Origin: JBFXAN01 sp050184225
GTDB taxonomy: Bacteria; Chloroflexota; Dehalococcoidia; CAUJGQ01
Length of the DNA: 64,000 nucleotides
Direction: 5' to 3'
NCBI GenBank assembly: GCA_050184225.1
Contig: JBFXAN010000001.1
Coordinates: 62,001-126,000 of the forward strand
Every line of letters starts with the position of its first letter. Positions within the stretch are counted from its first letter, which is position 1. Of this stretch, positions 23,874 to 31,889 are shown in pieces. The notes under the pieces were generated by a model. That model saw only the letters and a program-made list of their open reading frames with translations. It did not search any database and had not been told where the DNA came from. The translations under genes were made by a program, and so were the position numbers.

Positions 23874-24936
23874 CCGTCGTCGCGCCACCTGTAAACCGCG
23901 TTGCCGCGGCGCCGATCAGAAATGGTGCCCAGAATTGGAACAGGCGATAAACGACCGTACTCAGCGCGGCGGCGGCGGGGGGCACGCCCGCGCGGATGAG
24001 CAGTCCGGTCAGCGAGATTTCGACGATGCCCAGGCCCGACGGCACGATCGAGATGTAAGAGAAGACGATCGTCATCGCATAGGCGGCGAAGGCGAGCGCC
24101 GGCGTCGCCGGCTCGTAAAAGGCGCTGAGCACCGCATAGAGCACCGCCGCGCCGGCGAGATCCTTGCCGAGGCTGGCCAGCGCCGAGGGGACCAAGCCGG
24201 CCGGGCGGCTCCGAATCAACTGTCGCACGGCGGCCGACTCCTCCGCCGCGCGGATGCCACCGTCGGGGTCCAACAAGGACCGGCGGAGCAGCGGCCGGCT
24301 GATCCAGTTCACCACGGCGGCGAGCAGGTTGTAGCTCCGCCGCACACCGTGCTGTGAACGGACGGCCAGAAACAGGCCCGCCAACGCCGCGAAGATCAGC
24401 AGCGCCAACGACGACGAAGCGGCAAGCTCCAACCGGCGGAGGCCACCCTGCCGGCTGAGCAGCACCAGCGCGATGCCAAGCACCACGAGGAAGGCCGCGT
24501 ATCCCAGGGCGAGGGTGAGCAGATAGCCGAGCGTGACGCGGCTGGCGCGGTAGCCCCGCCGGCCGGCAGCGCGAATGAACACGGCGAGGCCGCTCATGCC
24601 ACCGGACTTGACCACCATGTTGAGGAAGTTGCACGCCCAGCTCGCGACCATCGCCCCGCGAAACGGCAGCCGGACGCCCGCCGCGATCAGACCGGCCCAG
24701 AACGACGCGCCGAACAGGAACATCCACCCAACCTGGAGCAGCGCGGCCAGGACGAGGAACTCGGGACGCGCCTGTCGGGCGGCCTCGCCGATCGCCCGCC
24801 ACTCACCGCGGTTGATCACCAGGAAGGCGGCCACCACCGACGCGACGGCGATCCACATCAACCAGCGCACCGGCCGCCGTTCCCAGGGACGCGATCGTTC
24901 GATGGATTCACCCATGGCAGCCGGACGATTCACCAA
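23821..24936 (-). CDS. Lysylphosphatidylglycerol synthase-like transmembrane (flippase) protein
   Basis: 371 residues with about eight membrane helices, PF03706/UPF0104 type: SWACNFLNMVVKSGGMSGLAVFIRA, YISIVPSGLGIVEISLTGLLIRAGV. Relatives are flippase-like domains linked to lipid or polyprenyl-glycan transport. The final ~16 residues (LTPDPSPVGTGEGSLQ) are encoded by the right arm of repeat copy A, so the native C-terminus was replaced. GTG 24936 is used; ATG 24915 is an alternative start. It begins 14 nt after the MFS gene stop. Confidence 0.82.
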   Translation of the reverse strand: MVNRPAAMGESIERSRPWERRPVRWLMWIAVASVVAAFLVINRGEWRAIGEAARQARPEFLVLAALLQVGWMFLFGASFWAGLIAAGVRLPFRGAMVASWACNFLNMVVKSGGMSGLAVFIRAAGRRGYRASRVTLGYLLTLALGYAAFLVVLGIALVLLSRQGGLRRLELAASSSLALLIFAALAGLFLAVRSQHGVRRSYNLLAAVVNWISRPLLRRSLLDPDGGIRAAEESAAVRQLIRSRPAGLVPSALASLGKDLAGAAVLYAVLSAFYEPATPALAFAAYAMTIVFSYISIVPSGLGIVEISLTGLLIRAGVPPAAAALSTVVYRLFQFWAPFLIGAAATRFTGGATTALTPDPSPVGTGEGSLQ

Positions 24937-24950
24937 CAGGCATCAGCGCC

Positions 24951-26228
24951 TCAGTCCGCGGTTTCGCCGACGGAGCGGGGATCGGTCACCGGCTCTGATG
25001 ATGATGTCCAGAGCCGGCGGGTCCAGAGGGTCCAGAAGGCGCCCCAGGCCAATGCCAGTGTACCCATCAACAGCACGGTCGCACGCGGTCCGATCCCGTC
25101 GGCCAGGACGCCGGCGATCACGCTGGAGATGCTGGTGGTGAGCATCACCAAGCCGTAATCGGCGGCAAAGATCCGGCCGCGTAACTCATCCGGCACCAGC
25201 CGCTGGAGGCCGTAGGTGCTCATCGTCCAGATCGCACCACCGCCGAGATGAGCGATCAGGACGAACAGCGCCGCCAGCCCGAACGCGGGGGAGATCGCGA
25301 ACAACTGGTAGCCGAGGCCGTGCACAATCGCGCCGATGCCGATCAGGCTGAACGTGCGCGCATCGCTACCGCCGAGCCGCCGGATGAGAAACGGTCCAAG
25401 GAGAGCGCCGACGCCGCGCGCCCCGTAGAGGACGCCGGTGCCGGCGTCGCCGGTATCGAAGACATCAAAGGCAAAGACGCTGAGCAAGGCGACGACCCCA
25501 GCGCTGATGCCGTAGCCACCCTTCGACGTGAGCATCGCCATCACCGCCGGCCGGTGGCGGGCGTGCTGCGCCGCCTCACGGAGCGCCGGCAGGAGCGGAA
25601 CCTCGGCGCGGGTGCGCGTCTGCTGAAATGGGCGGCGGATCGTCCAGAGCAGCACGGCGGCAACGAGGAAGGAGATGCTGTCCACCACGATCGCCGTATC
25701 CCGTCCGAGCGACGCGGCGACGAAGCCGCCGAGCGCCGCGCCGACGGCCAGCATCGTGCCCCAGGTCGAGCCCATCAGCACGTTGGCGCGGGCGAGGTCG
25801 TCATCGCGGACGACGTTGGGCAGCGTCGCCTGCGCTGCCGGGGAGAAGAAGGCGACGCCGCTGCTGATGCCGATCACGCCGAGATAGGCGAACGGCAGCG
25901 TCTCCGTGCTGCGGGCGATCAGCGGCAGCAACGCCATGCCCGCCGAGATCACGTTGACGCCGATCATCAAACGGCGGCGATCCACCCGGTCCACCACCGT
26001 GCCGGCATAGGGGGCGAGCAGGAACGAGGGCAGCGTCTGGCAGACGATCAGCAGCGCGGCCAGCGTGCCGGAGTCGGTCAGGTCGAGCACCAGCCCGAGC
26101 AGCGCGACCGTGAGGAACCAGTCTCCGCAGAAGCTGATGATCTGAGCGATGAAGAGGCGCAGAAAATCGGGGTTCCGGCGGAAGACGCCGGCATAACCGG
26201 TGGCCGGACGATCAACTGCCGTGTCCAG
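24951..26228 (-). CDS. MFS transporter (MFS_3/EntS-like exporter), probable CTG start
   Basis: 425 residues and twelve hydrophobic segments. Seen: RNPDFLRLFIAQIISFCGDWF at TM1 and the MFS loop VDRVDRRRLMI. The family N-terminus is encoded upstream of the first standard start (GTG 26090, which would remove TM1). In that extension no ATG, GTG or TTG occurs between the in-frame stop and TM1, but a CTG at 26228 has GGAGGG exactly 7 nt upstream (26236-26241). An exporter of siderophores or drugs is likely. Operon with the flippase gene. Confidence 0.8.
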   Translation of the reverse strand: MDTAVDRPATGYAGVFRRNPDFLRLFIAQIISFCGDWFLTVALLGLVLDLTDSGTLAALLIVCQTLPSFLLAPYAGTVVDRVDRRRLMIGVNVISAGMALLPLIARSTETLPFAYLGVIGISSGVAFFSPAAQATLPNVVRDDDLARANVLMGSTWGTMLAVGAALGGFVAASLGRDTAIVVDSISFLVAAVLLWTIRRPFQQTRTRAEVPLLPALREAAQHARHRPAVMAMLTSKGGYGISAGVVALLSVFAFDVFDTGDAGTGVLYGARGVGALLGPFLIRRLGGSDARTFSLIGIGAIVHGLGYQLFAISPAFGLAALFVLIAHLGGGAIWTMSTYGLQRLVPDELRGRIFAADYGLVMLTTSISSVIAGVLADGIGPRATVLLMGTLALAWGAFWTLWTRRLWTSSSEPVTDPRSVGETAD

Positions 26229-26331
26229 ACGCGCACCCTCCGCGGGAAGCGGGGGTCAGCAAACAAATAGGCAGCAGGCTCGGGGCGCTTGCTCCCTGTT
26301 GCCCGCTGCCCACCACCTACTGCCAGAAACG

Positions 26332-26405
26332 TGGAGCCGCTGACGGGAATCGAACCCGTGCGTCTTGCTTGGGAAGCAAGCAGGCTACCATTACATCACA
26401 GCGGC
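26332..26405 (-). tRNA. tRNA-Gly (anticodon CCC)
   Basis: Acceptor GCCGCTG/CAGCGGC, D-arm with AATGGTAG, anticodon stem CTTGC/GCAAG with loop TTCCCAA, T-arm ACGGGTTCGATTCCCGT, and encoded CCA (26332-26334). Confidence 0.95.
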
Positions 26406-26529
26406 CAGAGCTGTGCCCACCACCTTTGCTGTCGGGCCATCCGGCGACGGTGACAGTTCGCGCAGCGAACCTCGCACTGCTCAAGCTCGGTCAGTATATC
26501 AGCCCGCGATCGTGAACGCACCATCATGC

Positions 26530-26701
26530 ACGGCCCTCACCCCCGACCCCTCTCCCGAACTCGGGAGAGGGGAGCCTCATGCAACCGTGAACACCAACAC
26601 ACACGGCGGTGTGGTCTGACCGAACGACACGCTGATGCTCACAGCCACTCTGTGCCCCCCTCTCCCGCCGAAGCGGGAGAGGGGTCGGGGGTGAGGGCCG
26701 T
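26530..26701. repeat. MITE-like palindromic repeat, copy B
   Basis: 172 bp with terminal inverted repeats ACGGCCCTCAC / GTGAGGGCCGT and G/C-rich subterminal hairpins. Core aligns with copy A (CATGCAACCGTGRAC.CCAACACA, GTCTGACCGAA). It fills most of the 409-nt gap between tRNA-Gly and the enoyl-CoA hydratase; the rest of the gap holds nothing recognisable. Confidence 0.9.
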
Positions 26702-26814
26702 CCACTGTGCTTCCGTCGCCGCGCTTGACACCACGACTCTGCCCCGAATACTCAAGAGAGGCTACTTTCTTTAAGAGAGTGAAGCTACATCTACGAACTT
26801 CGCCGAGGACTGCC

Positions 26815-27615
26815 ATGTCATACGAAACCATCCTGACCGAGGACCGCGACCGGGTCCGCACAATCCTGCTCAACCGGCCGGAGAAGCTGAACGCGCTGGT
26901 CGACCAGCTTGCGAATGAGATGATCGCCGCGATCGAGGAAGCCGACCGCGACGACGATGTCAACGTGATCCTACTCAGCGGCGCGGGCCGGGGCTTTTGC
27001 GCCGGGTTGGACCTGACCGAGCGGCTCAATCGAACAGCCCCAGCGGCCGAGCCAACCCGCTGGCAGCGGATGGACGACCTCGGCTGGGTGAGCCGGCAGG
27101 CGCTGGTGATCACCGGCGCGTCGAAGCCGGTTGTCGCCGCGATCAACGGCCCCGCCGCTGGGGCGGGCCTTTCGATCGCGCTCGCCGCCGACGTGCGGCT
27201 GATGGCCCAGGGGGCACGAATCACGACCGGTTACGCACGCCGGGGGCTGAGCCCGGACGGCGGCATGTCCTGGTTCCTCCCCCGGATCGTCGGCGCCACC
27301 CGCGCCGCCGATCTGATCCTCACCGCCCGCGATGTCACCGCCGACGAAGCGCTCGCCACCGGCATCGTCGCGGCAGTCTACCCAGACGAGAGCTTCCGGG
27401 AGCAGGCGCAGGCCTATGCCGCCGCACTGGCGGCGAACGCGCCGATCGGCATGACCAACTGCAAGCGCCTCCTCGCCGAATCTGGTGAGAACAGCCTGAC
27501 GACCCAACTGAAGCGGGAGCTTACCCTGATCCGCCGCGCCTTCGAATCCGAGGACGTCCACGAAGGACTCCGCGCGTTCGTGGAAAAGCGTCATCCCGTC
27601 TTCCGCGGACGGTGA
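26815..27615 (+). CDS. Enoyl-CoA hydratase/isomerase family protein
   Basis: 266 residues; ATG 26815 with GAGGA 6 nt upstream. Crotonase fold: LNRPEKLNALVDQL, oxyanion-hole segments SGAGRGFCAGLDL and AINGPAAGAGLSIALAADVR, and FLPRIVGATRAADLILTARD. In the second acid/base position it has GLSPDGGMSW, closer to PaaG-type isomerases than to classical hydratases with two Glu. Stands alone; a terminator-like hairpin follows at 27735. Confidence 0.85.
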   Translation: MSYETILTEDRDRVRTILLNRPEKLNALVDQLANEMIAAIEEADRDDDVNVILLSGAGRGFCAGLDLTERLNRTAPAAEPTRWQRMDDLGWVSRQALVITGASKPVVAAINGPAAGAGLSIALAADVRLMAQGARITTGYARRGLSPDGGMSWFLPRIVGATRAADLILTARDVTADEALATGIVAAVYPDESFREQAQAYAAALAANAPIGMTNCKRLLAESGENSLTTQLKRELTLIRRAFESEDVHEGLRAFVEKRHPVFRGR

Positions 27616-27734
27616 GTTGAACCACGCGCGCCGAGCCTACGACGTGCTCCACGGTGCGTTGGTCCGGTTCGGAACGCCGGCACGAGAGGCACGCGGCCTC
27701 CGTGACACCGAGATGCGGTCTGCTTCGACACAGC

Positions 27735-27769
27735 AAAACGCCGAGGGACCTTGCGGCTCCTCGGCGTTT
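27735..27769 (-). terminator. Intrinsic terminator-like hairpin
   Basis: AAACGCCGAGG (27736-27746) pairs perfectly with CCTCGGCGTTT (27759-27769). On the minus strand GTTTTG follows; it may also end the + strand enoyl-CoA hydratase transcript. The loop side CCT.GCGGCTCCTCGGCG is shared with the terminator at 4611. Confidence 0.6.
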
Positions 27770-27937
27770 CAGGTCGAGGCGGTTGCCCGCGCCCGACCCC
27801 CATAGTATCGCACACGATGATGACACCTGGCGACACGTCCCGCCTGACGAAAATCTATCCATTCGCCATAACCAAGTCATGGCGTCACTGGCGGTCGCAC
27901 ACAATCACTTCCGGTCGAGCAGGCTCGACCGCCGGCA

Positions 27938-28080
27938 TCACGCGAGGTCATACCAGGTGTCCGGATCGCGCACGTCCGCCACGACCTGGCGGATCGCTTC
28001 GGTCACCAGCGCCAGCTGATCCTGGTGGATGACACGGTGAGAACGGTGCGAGCGGCAAAAAGGGCGTGCGACGTGGACGG
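27938..28080 (-). pseudogene. Remnant of an alpha/beta hydrolase C-terminus
   Basis: The minus frame ends HRVIHQDQLALVTEAIRQVV then ADVRDPDTWYDLA and a stop. This is the shape of the last helix of alpha/beta hydrolases, with a GH.IHQDQ-like catalytic His motif. Upstream the frame continues but without family-like sequence, so only a fragment remains. The rest of the 578-nt gap (27616-28193) holds the hairpin at 27735 and nothing else recognisable. Confidence 0.45.
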
Positions 28081-28193
28081 CCATCACCGTCGACAGACGC
28101 CCGCGCGACGCCGTAGGATACGGCGACGGCTGGTCACTGTCGGTGCGCCCAGCGCACAATAGGACGGCGCGTGCCATGGTAGCGGAGGATGCG

Positions 28194-29273
28194 ATGCGCC
28201 GATTCGTCCGGGTGGGACTGCTCCTCAGCATCGCGCTGCTGATCGCCGGACTGGGCGTCATAAGCCGGCCGTCGGGCGTTGCGATGGGCGGCGGCACCAC
28301 GCACCTCCGGCTGCAACTGAAGTGGGAACCGCAGGCACATGGCTTCTACGCGGCAGAGGGGCTGGAGGTCGAGATCCTCCCCGGTGGCCCATATATTATG
28401 CCGGAGAAGGTTGTCGCTGAGGGGGACGCCGACCTTGGCATCACCTGGCTGTCGAGTCTGCTCGTCCAACGGGAGCAAGGCGCCGATTTGGTAAACATCG
28501 CTCAGGTATTCCGGCACTCTGCCGTCGCTCAGGTGGTCTGGCGGGACTCGGGCATCACCTCGCTCGGAGATCTGCGCGGCAAGCGGGTTGCCGTCTGGTG
28601 CTGCGGCAACCAGTACGAACTGTTCGCCGCCCTCCACGCCCATGGCATCGACCCGGCCGACCCTACAGCCGTCACGATTGTCGACCAACCGTTTGACATG
28701 GAGCTCTTCCTCCGGCGCGAGGTGGATGCCGCCGCCGCCACCACCTACAACGAACTGGCGCAGGTGCTTGCGGCGATCGACCCCGCGACCGGCCGGCCCT
28801 ACACGCTCGACGACCTCACCATCTTCCTGATGGAGGCGGAAGGCACTGGTATGCTGGAGGACGGTGTATTCGCCCGGGCGGACTGGCTGGCAGCGCCGGG
28901 CAACCGGGACATCGCCATGCGCTTTCTGCGGGCATCCTTCCGTGGCTGGATCACGTGTCGAGAGCAGCCGGAGGCGTGCGTGGACGCGACGCTTGCCGCC
29001 AGCCCGGCGCTGGGCCGGGCGCACCAACGCTGGATGCTGAACGAGGTCAATGCCCTGATCTGGCCGTCGCCGGCCGGTATTGGGGTGCTGGAGCAGGCGG
29101 CGCTCGAGCGGACCGCGGCGATTGCCGTCCGGTTTGGTGTCCTTGCTACGCCGCCGAGCACCGCCGCCTTCCGCACGGACCTCGCCCAGGAAGCGCTGGC
29201 GGGAATCGACGAGGACACACGCGGCGAGGAGTGGCAGCAACCCGTCGTACCGCTGACACTGGAAGAGCCGTAA
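28194..29273 (+). CDS. NMT1/THI5-like ABC substrate-binding protein with internal deletion
   Basis: 359 residues; ATG 28194 with GGAGG 5 nt upstream. Signal peptide (VGLLLSIALLIAGLGVI). Seen: LRLQLKWEPQA, GFYAAEGLEVEILPGGPY, DLGITWLSSLLVQREQGADLV and GKRVAVWCCGNQYEL, the pattern of thiamine-pyrimidine or nitrate/sulfonate binding proteins. Between KWEPQA and GFYAAEG about ten residues usually present (QFAGYYxAxxx) are missing, so binding may be altered. No permease or ATPase adjacent. Confidence 0.8.
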   Translation: MRRFVRVGLLLSIALLIAGLGVISRPSGVAMGGGTTHLRLQLKWEPQAHGFYAAEGLEVEILPGGPYIMPEKVVAEGDADLGITWLSSLLVQREQGADLVNIAQVFRHSAVAQVVWRDSGITSLGDLRGKRVAVWCCGNQYELFAALHAHGIDPADPTAVTIVDQPFDMELFLRREVDAAAATTYNELAQVLAAIDPATGRPYTLDDLTIFLMEAEGTGMLEDGVFARADWLAAPGNRDIAMRFLRASFRGWITCREQPEACVDATLAASPALGRAHQRWMLNEVNALIWPSPAGIGVLEQAALERTAAIAVRFGVLATPPSTAAFRTDLAQEALAGIDEDTRGEEWQQPVVPLTLEEP

Positions 29274-29485
29274 GCGGTCCTGGTTCGCCGCCCGCGGGCT
29301 ACGTCCCACCTGTCGAGAGTGACAATCGCATCGCCACGTTCAAGTTCCGGCACTGGTTCGCGGCGTGCCGGATGCCGGCGCCGGCTGAGTTAACGAATGC
29401 TTTACACTTGCTTTAGCAGCGGTTAGCCCAACCGCAGACGGGCGGGGCGATGATGGGTGTGCCGGTAGGTATCCCTCTTTTGCGG

Positions 29486-29523
29486 ACCCGGGGCGGGGGT
29501 CGTGCAGTGACCCCGTCCCGGGT
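29486..29523 (+). promoter_or_regulatory. Stable leader hairpin upstream of the response regulator
   Basis: ACCCGGGGCGGGGGTC (29486-29501) pairs with 29509-29523 (GACCCCGTCCCGGGT) over ~15 bp and is followed by TTCCGTTGTCC. It lies 37 nt before the start codon; it could be the terminator of an upstream transcript or an attenuator-like leader. Confidence 0.5.
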
Positions 29524-29559
29524 TTCCGTTGTCCGTCGTTTCGCGCAGGAGCGTTGCCG

Positions 29560-30258
29560 ATGAGCCGCACCATCCTGGTCGTCGACGATGAGCGCAACAT
29601 CGTCGAGCTTGCACGGATGTACCTGCGCAACGAAGGCTTCGAGATCGAGGCGGCCTACAACGGCCGGGAGGCGCTGGAGAAGGCGCGCGCCCTGCAACCG
29701 TCGCTGGTGCTGCTCGACATCATGATGCCGGAGCTCGATGGCATCGAGGTGATGCGCACGCTCCGCAAGGAGACGGATATCCCGGTGGTGATGCTCACCG
29801 CCCGCGCCGACGATGTCGACAAAGTCGTCGGCCTCGAGCTGGGCGCCGACGACTACATTACGAAGCCCTTCAATCCGCGCGAGCTGGTCGCCCGCGTCAA
29901 GGCAGTGCTGCGCCGCACCGAGTCCGGTCCACGCCGGCCCAGCGCGATCGAGGTCGGCGACCTGACGATCGATGTCGCCGGACGCGAGGCGCAGGTCGCC
30001 GGGCGGGCCGTGCCGCTGCGGACGAAGGAGTTCGACCTGCTCGTGGCGCTGGCGGAGAACACCGGCGTGGCGATGGCCCGCGACCGGTTGCTGAATACGG
30101 TCTGGGGCGAAGACTTCTTCGGTGATGCCCGCACGCTCGACGTGCATATCGCCTGGTTGCGGGACAAGATCTCCGGCGCCACCGCTAAGATCGTCACCGT
30201 CTGGGGATTCGGGTACAAACTCGTGGTGCAGGACGATGTTCCCGACACTCAAGCTTAA
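29560..30258 (+). CDS. OmpR/PhoB-family response regulator
   Basis: 232 residues; ATG 29560 with AGGAG 8 nt upstream. Receiver domain with acidic pair VVDDE, phospho-acceptor D53 in LLDIMMPELDG, and Lys in ITKPFNPRELV. C-terminal winged helix with LRTKEFDLLVALAEN and DVHIAWLRDKI. It overlaps the sensor kinase by 23 nt, so both are translated together. Target genes unknown. Confidence 0.93.
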   Translation: MSRTILVVDDERNIVELARMYLRNEGFEIEAAYNGREALEKARALQPSLVLLDIMMPELDGIEVMRTLRKETDIPVVMLTARADDVDKVVGLELGADDYITKPFNPRELVARVKAVLRRTESGPRRPSAIEVGDLTIDVAGREAQVAGRAVPLRTKEFDLLVALAENTGVAMARDRLLNTVWGEDFFGDARTLDVHIAWLRDKISGATAKIVTVWGFGYKLVVQDDVPDTQA

Positions 30259-31771
30259 GCTCGTCCTCGCCTTCGGCCTGGCCGTGGTCGTCACCGTGAC
30301 GCTGACCGGCCTCGGCTCTTTCTATCTCCTCCGCCAGGAGCAGATCCGCACCGAACGGGAACGCATCGGCCTGCTGGTGATGCCCACCGCCTTCGAGGTC
30401 AGCAATCTGGTCCTCAGCGGTGCCACACCAGACGACATCCGCATGTATCTGACGCAACTCGCTCAGGACTGGCGGGTACGCTTTGTTCTTGTAGACCAGA
30501 CCGATCATGTCGTGGTTGATACGCAGCAGAGTGAGCTCGTCGGCCAGACCTGGGATCCCGGTATTGAACGGCGGCTCAACGCCCGTGGAGCGGACACGCC
30601 CGGATTGAGCTTTACCAATCTTGAGGAAGGTCCACAGAAGGGTTACATCTTCGCCCCGTCTACGGGCCTGCGCCGCGTGCCGGTTCGGATCGAACGCCAA
30701 TATGATCTGCGGATGTTGGTGCCGGAGTCCAATATCAACGGCGCCTGGACCGCGTTGATTCCCAAGCTGATCTTCCCGTCGGCGCTGGCGCTGTTCGCCT
30801 CCGGCGTGATCGCCTACCTGCTGGCACGCTCGATCGCGGAGCCGGTGGCGGAGGTGACGCGGGCGTCGGAGGCGATGGCACGCGGTCAGTATGACCAGCA
30901 GCTTCCGGTCGAGAGCCGGGACGAGATCGGCCGGTTAGCGGCGGCGTTCAACGCAATGGCCTATCAGGTGTCGCGCTCGCACAAGATGATGCGCGACCTG
31001 CTGGCCAACGTCGCCCACGAGCTAAAGACACCACTCACCTCGATCCAGGGCTTCTCCCAGGCGCTGCTCGACGGGACCGCCCACACGCCGGAGGAGCAAC
31101 ACCAAGCCGCCCGCATCATCAATGATGAGGCGGATCGGATGCGCCGTCTGGTCGAGGACCTGCTCTATCTATCGCAACTTGAATCCGGCCAGCTGCGCAT
31201 GGACATGGGCACGGTCGATGTGCCGGCGCTGCTGCGAGATGCGGCCGAGCGCGTCACCTGGCAACTGCGCGACAGTAACACGACCTTCCGGCTGAACATC
31301 GCGCCGGGACTGCCGGCGATCACCGGCGACATCCGGCGGCTGGAGCAGGTGCTCGCCAATCTGCTCGACAACGCCGTCCGTCACACGCCCGCTGGTGGCA
31401 CGATCACGCTCCAGGGCGAGGAGCGGAACAACACCGTCATCCTCAGCGTCCACAACACCGGCTCGTTTATCCCGCCGGAACTGCTGCCGCGGGTGTTCGA
31501 ACGGTTCTATCGGGCGGACACCCACCGCTCGCGCGACGGCCGGCACGGCGGCCTCGGCCTCAGCATCGCCAGTGAGATCGTCGCCGCGCACGGCGGCTCG
31601 ATCGACGCCTCGAGCAACCCGGAAACCGGCACCCAGTTCCGCGTTGTTCTCCCGATCCCACTCGACGCATCCCTGGTCGAACCCCCGAAACCAGCCGGCC
31701 TCACCGCCCGCCTCCCACGCCCGATCCGCCGCCCTGCGCCCGACTCCGGCGCGAGTTCCAGACCGAGTTGA
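30236..31771 (+). CDS. Sensor histidine kinase (HAMP, HisKA, HATPase)
   Basis: 511 residues; ATG 30236 inside the regulator gene. TM1 (~8-32), an extracytoplasmic sensor of ~150 residues, TM2 (~175-198), HAMP, HisKA with phospho-His H261 in NVAHELKTPLTSIQGF, N-box LLDNAVRHTPAGG, then the GGLGLSIASEIVAAHGG G2 box. Membrane-bound partner of the regulator. The stop codon lies in the left tip of the palindrome at 31766. Confidence 0.93.
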   Translation: MFPTLKLKLVLAFGLAVVVTVTLTGLGSFYLLRQEQIRTERERIGLLVMPTAFEVSNLVLSGATPDDIRMYLTQLAQDWRVRFVLVDQTDHVVVDTQQSELVGQTWDPGIERRLNARGADTPGLSFTNLEEGPQKGYIFAPSTGLRRVPVRIERQYDLRMLVPESNINGAWTALIPKLIFPSALALFASGVIAYLLARSIAEPVAEVTRASEAMARGQYDQQLPVESRDEIGRLAAAFNAMAYQVSRSHKMMRDLLANVAHELKTPLTSIQGFSQALLDGTAHTPEEQHQAARIINDEADRMRRLVEDLLYLSQLESGQLRMDMGTVDVPALLRDAAERVTWQLRDSNTTFRLNIAPGLPAITGDIRRLEQVLANLLDNAVRHTPAGGTITLQGEERNNTVILSVHNTGSFIPPELLPRVFERFYRADTHRSRDGRHGGLGLSIASEIVAAHGGSIDASSNPETGTQFRVVLPIPLDASLVEPPKPAGLTARLPRPIRRPAPDSGASSRPS

Positions 31772-31889
31772 ACCGCAGAGACGCAGAGGCCGCAGAGATA
31801 CGCAAAGACTTAGTGTGTGGCAGAGCACGGCCTCTGCACCGAATCACCTAAATCTCTTCGCGTTCCTCTGCGGCCTCTGCGGTTCAACT
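31766..31889. repeat. Long palindrome spanning the stops of two convergent genes
   Basis: Left arm from 31766 and right arm to 31889 begin with the same word AGTTGAACCGCAGAG in opposite orientation and continue as imperfect GCAGAGG/CCTCTGC units. The TGA in AGTTGA ends the kinase on one side and the phosphoribosyltransferase on the other. Confidence 0.88.

Noticed and set aside
23708..26701. Repeats considered as a CRISPR array
   Set aside because: Only dispersed copies with inverted arms; no regularly spaced direct repeats or cas genes in the window.
28134..29309. 391-codon minus-strand open frame
   Set aside because: Antisense to the NMT1-like gene, which has signal peptide, ribosome-binding site and family motifs.
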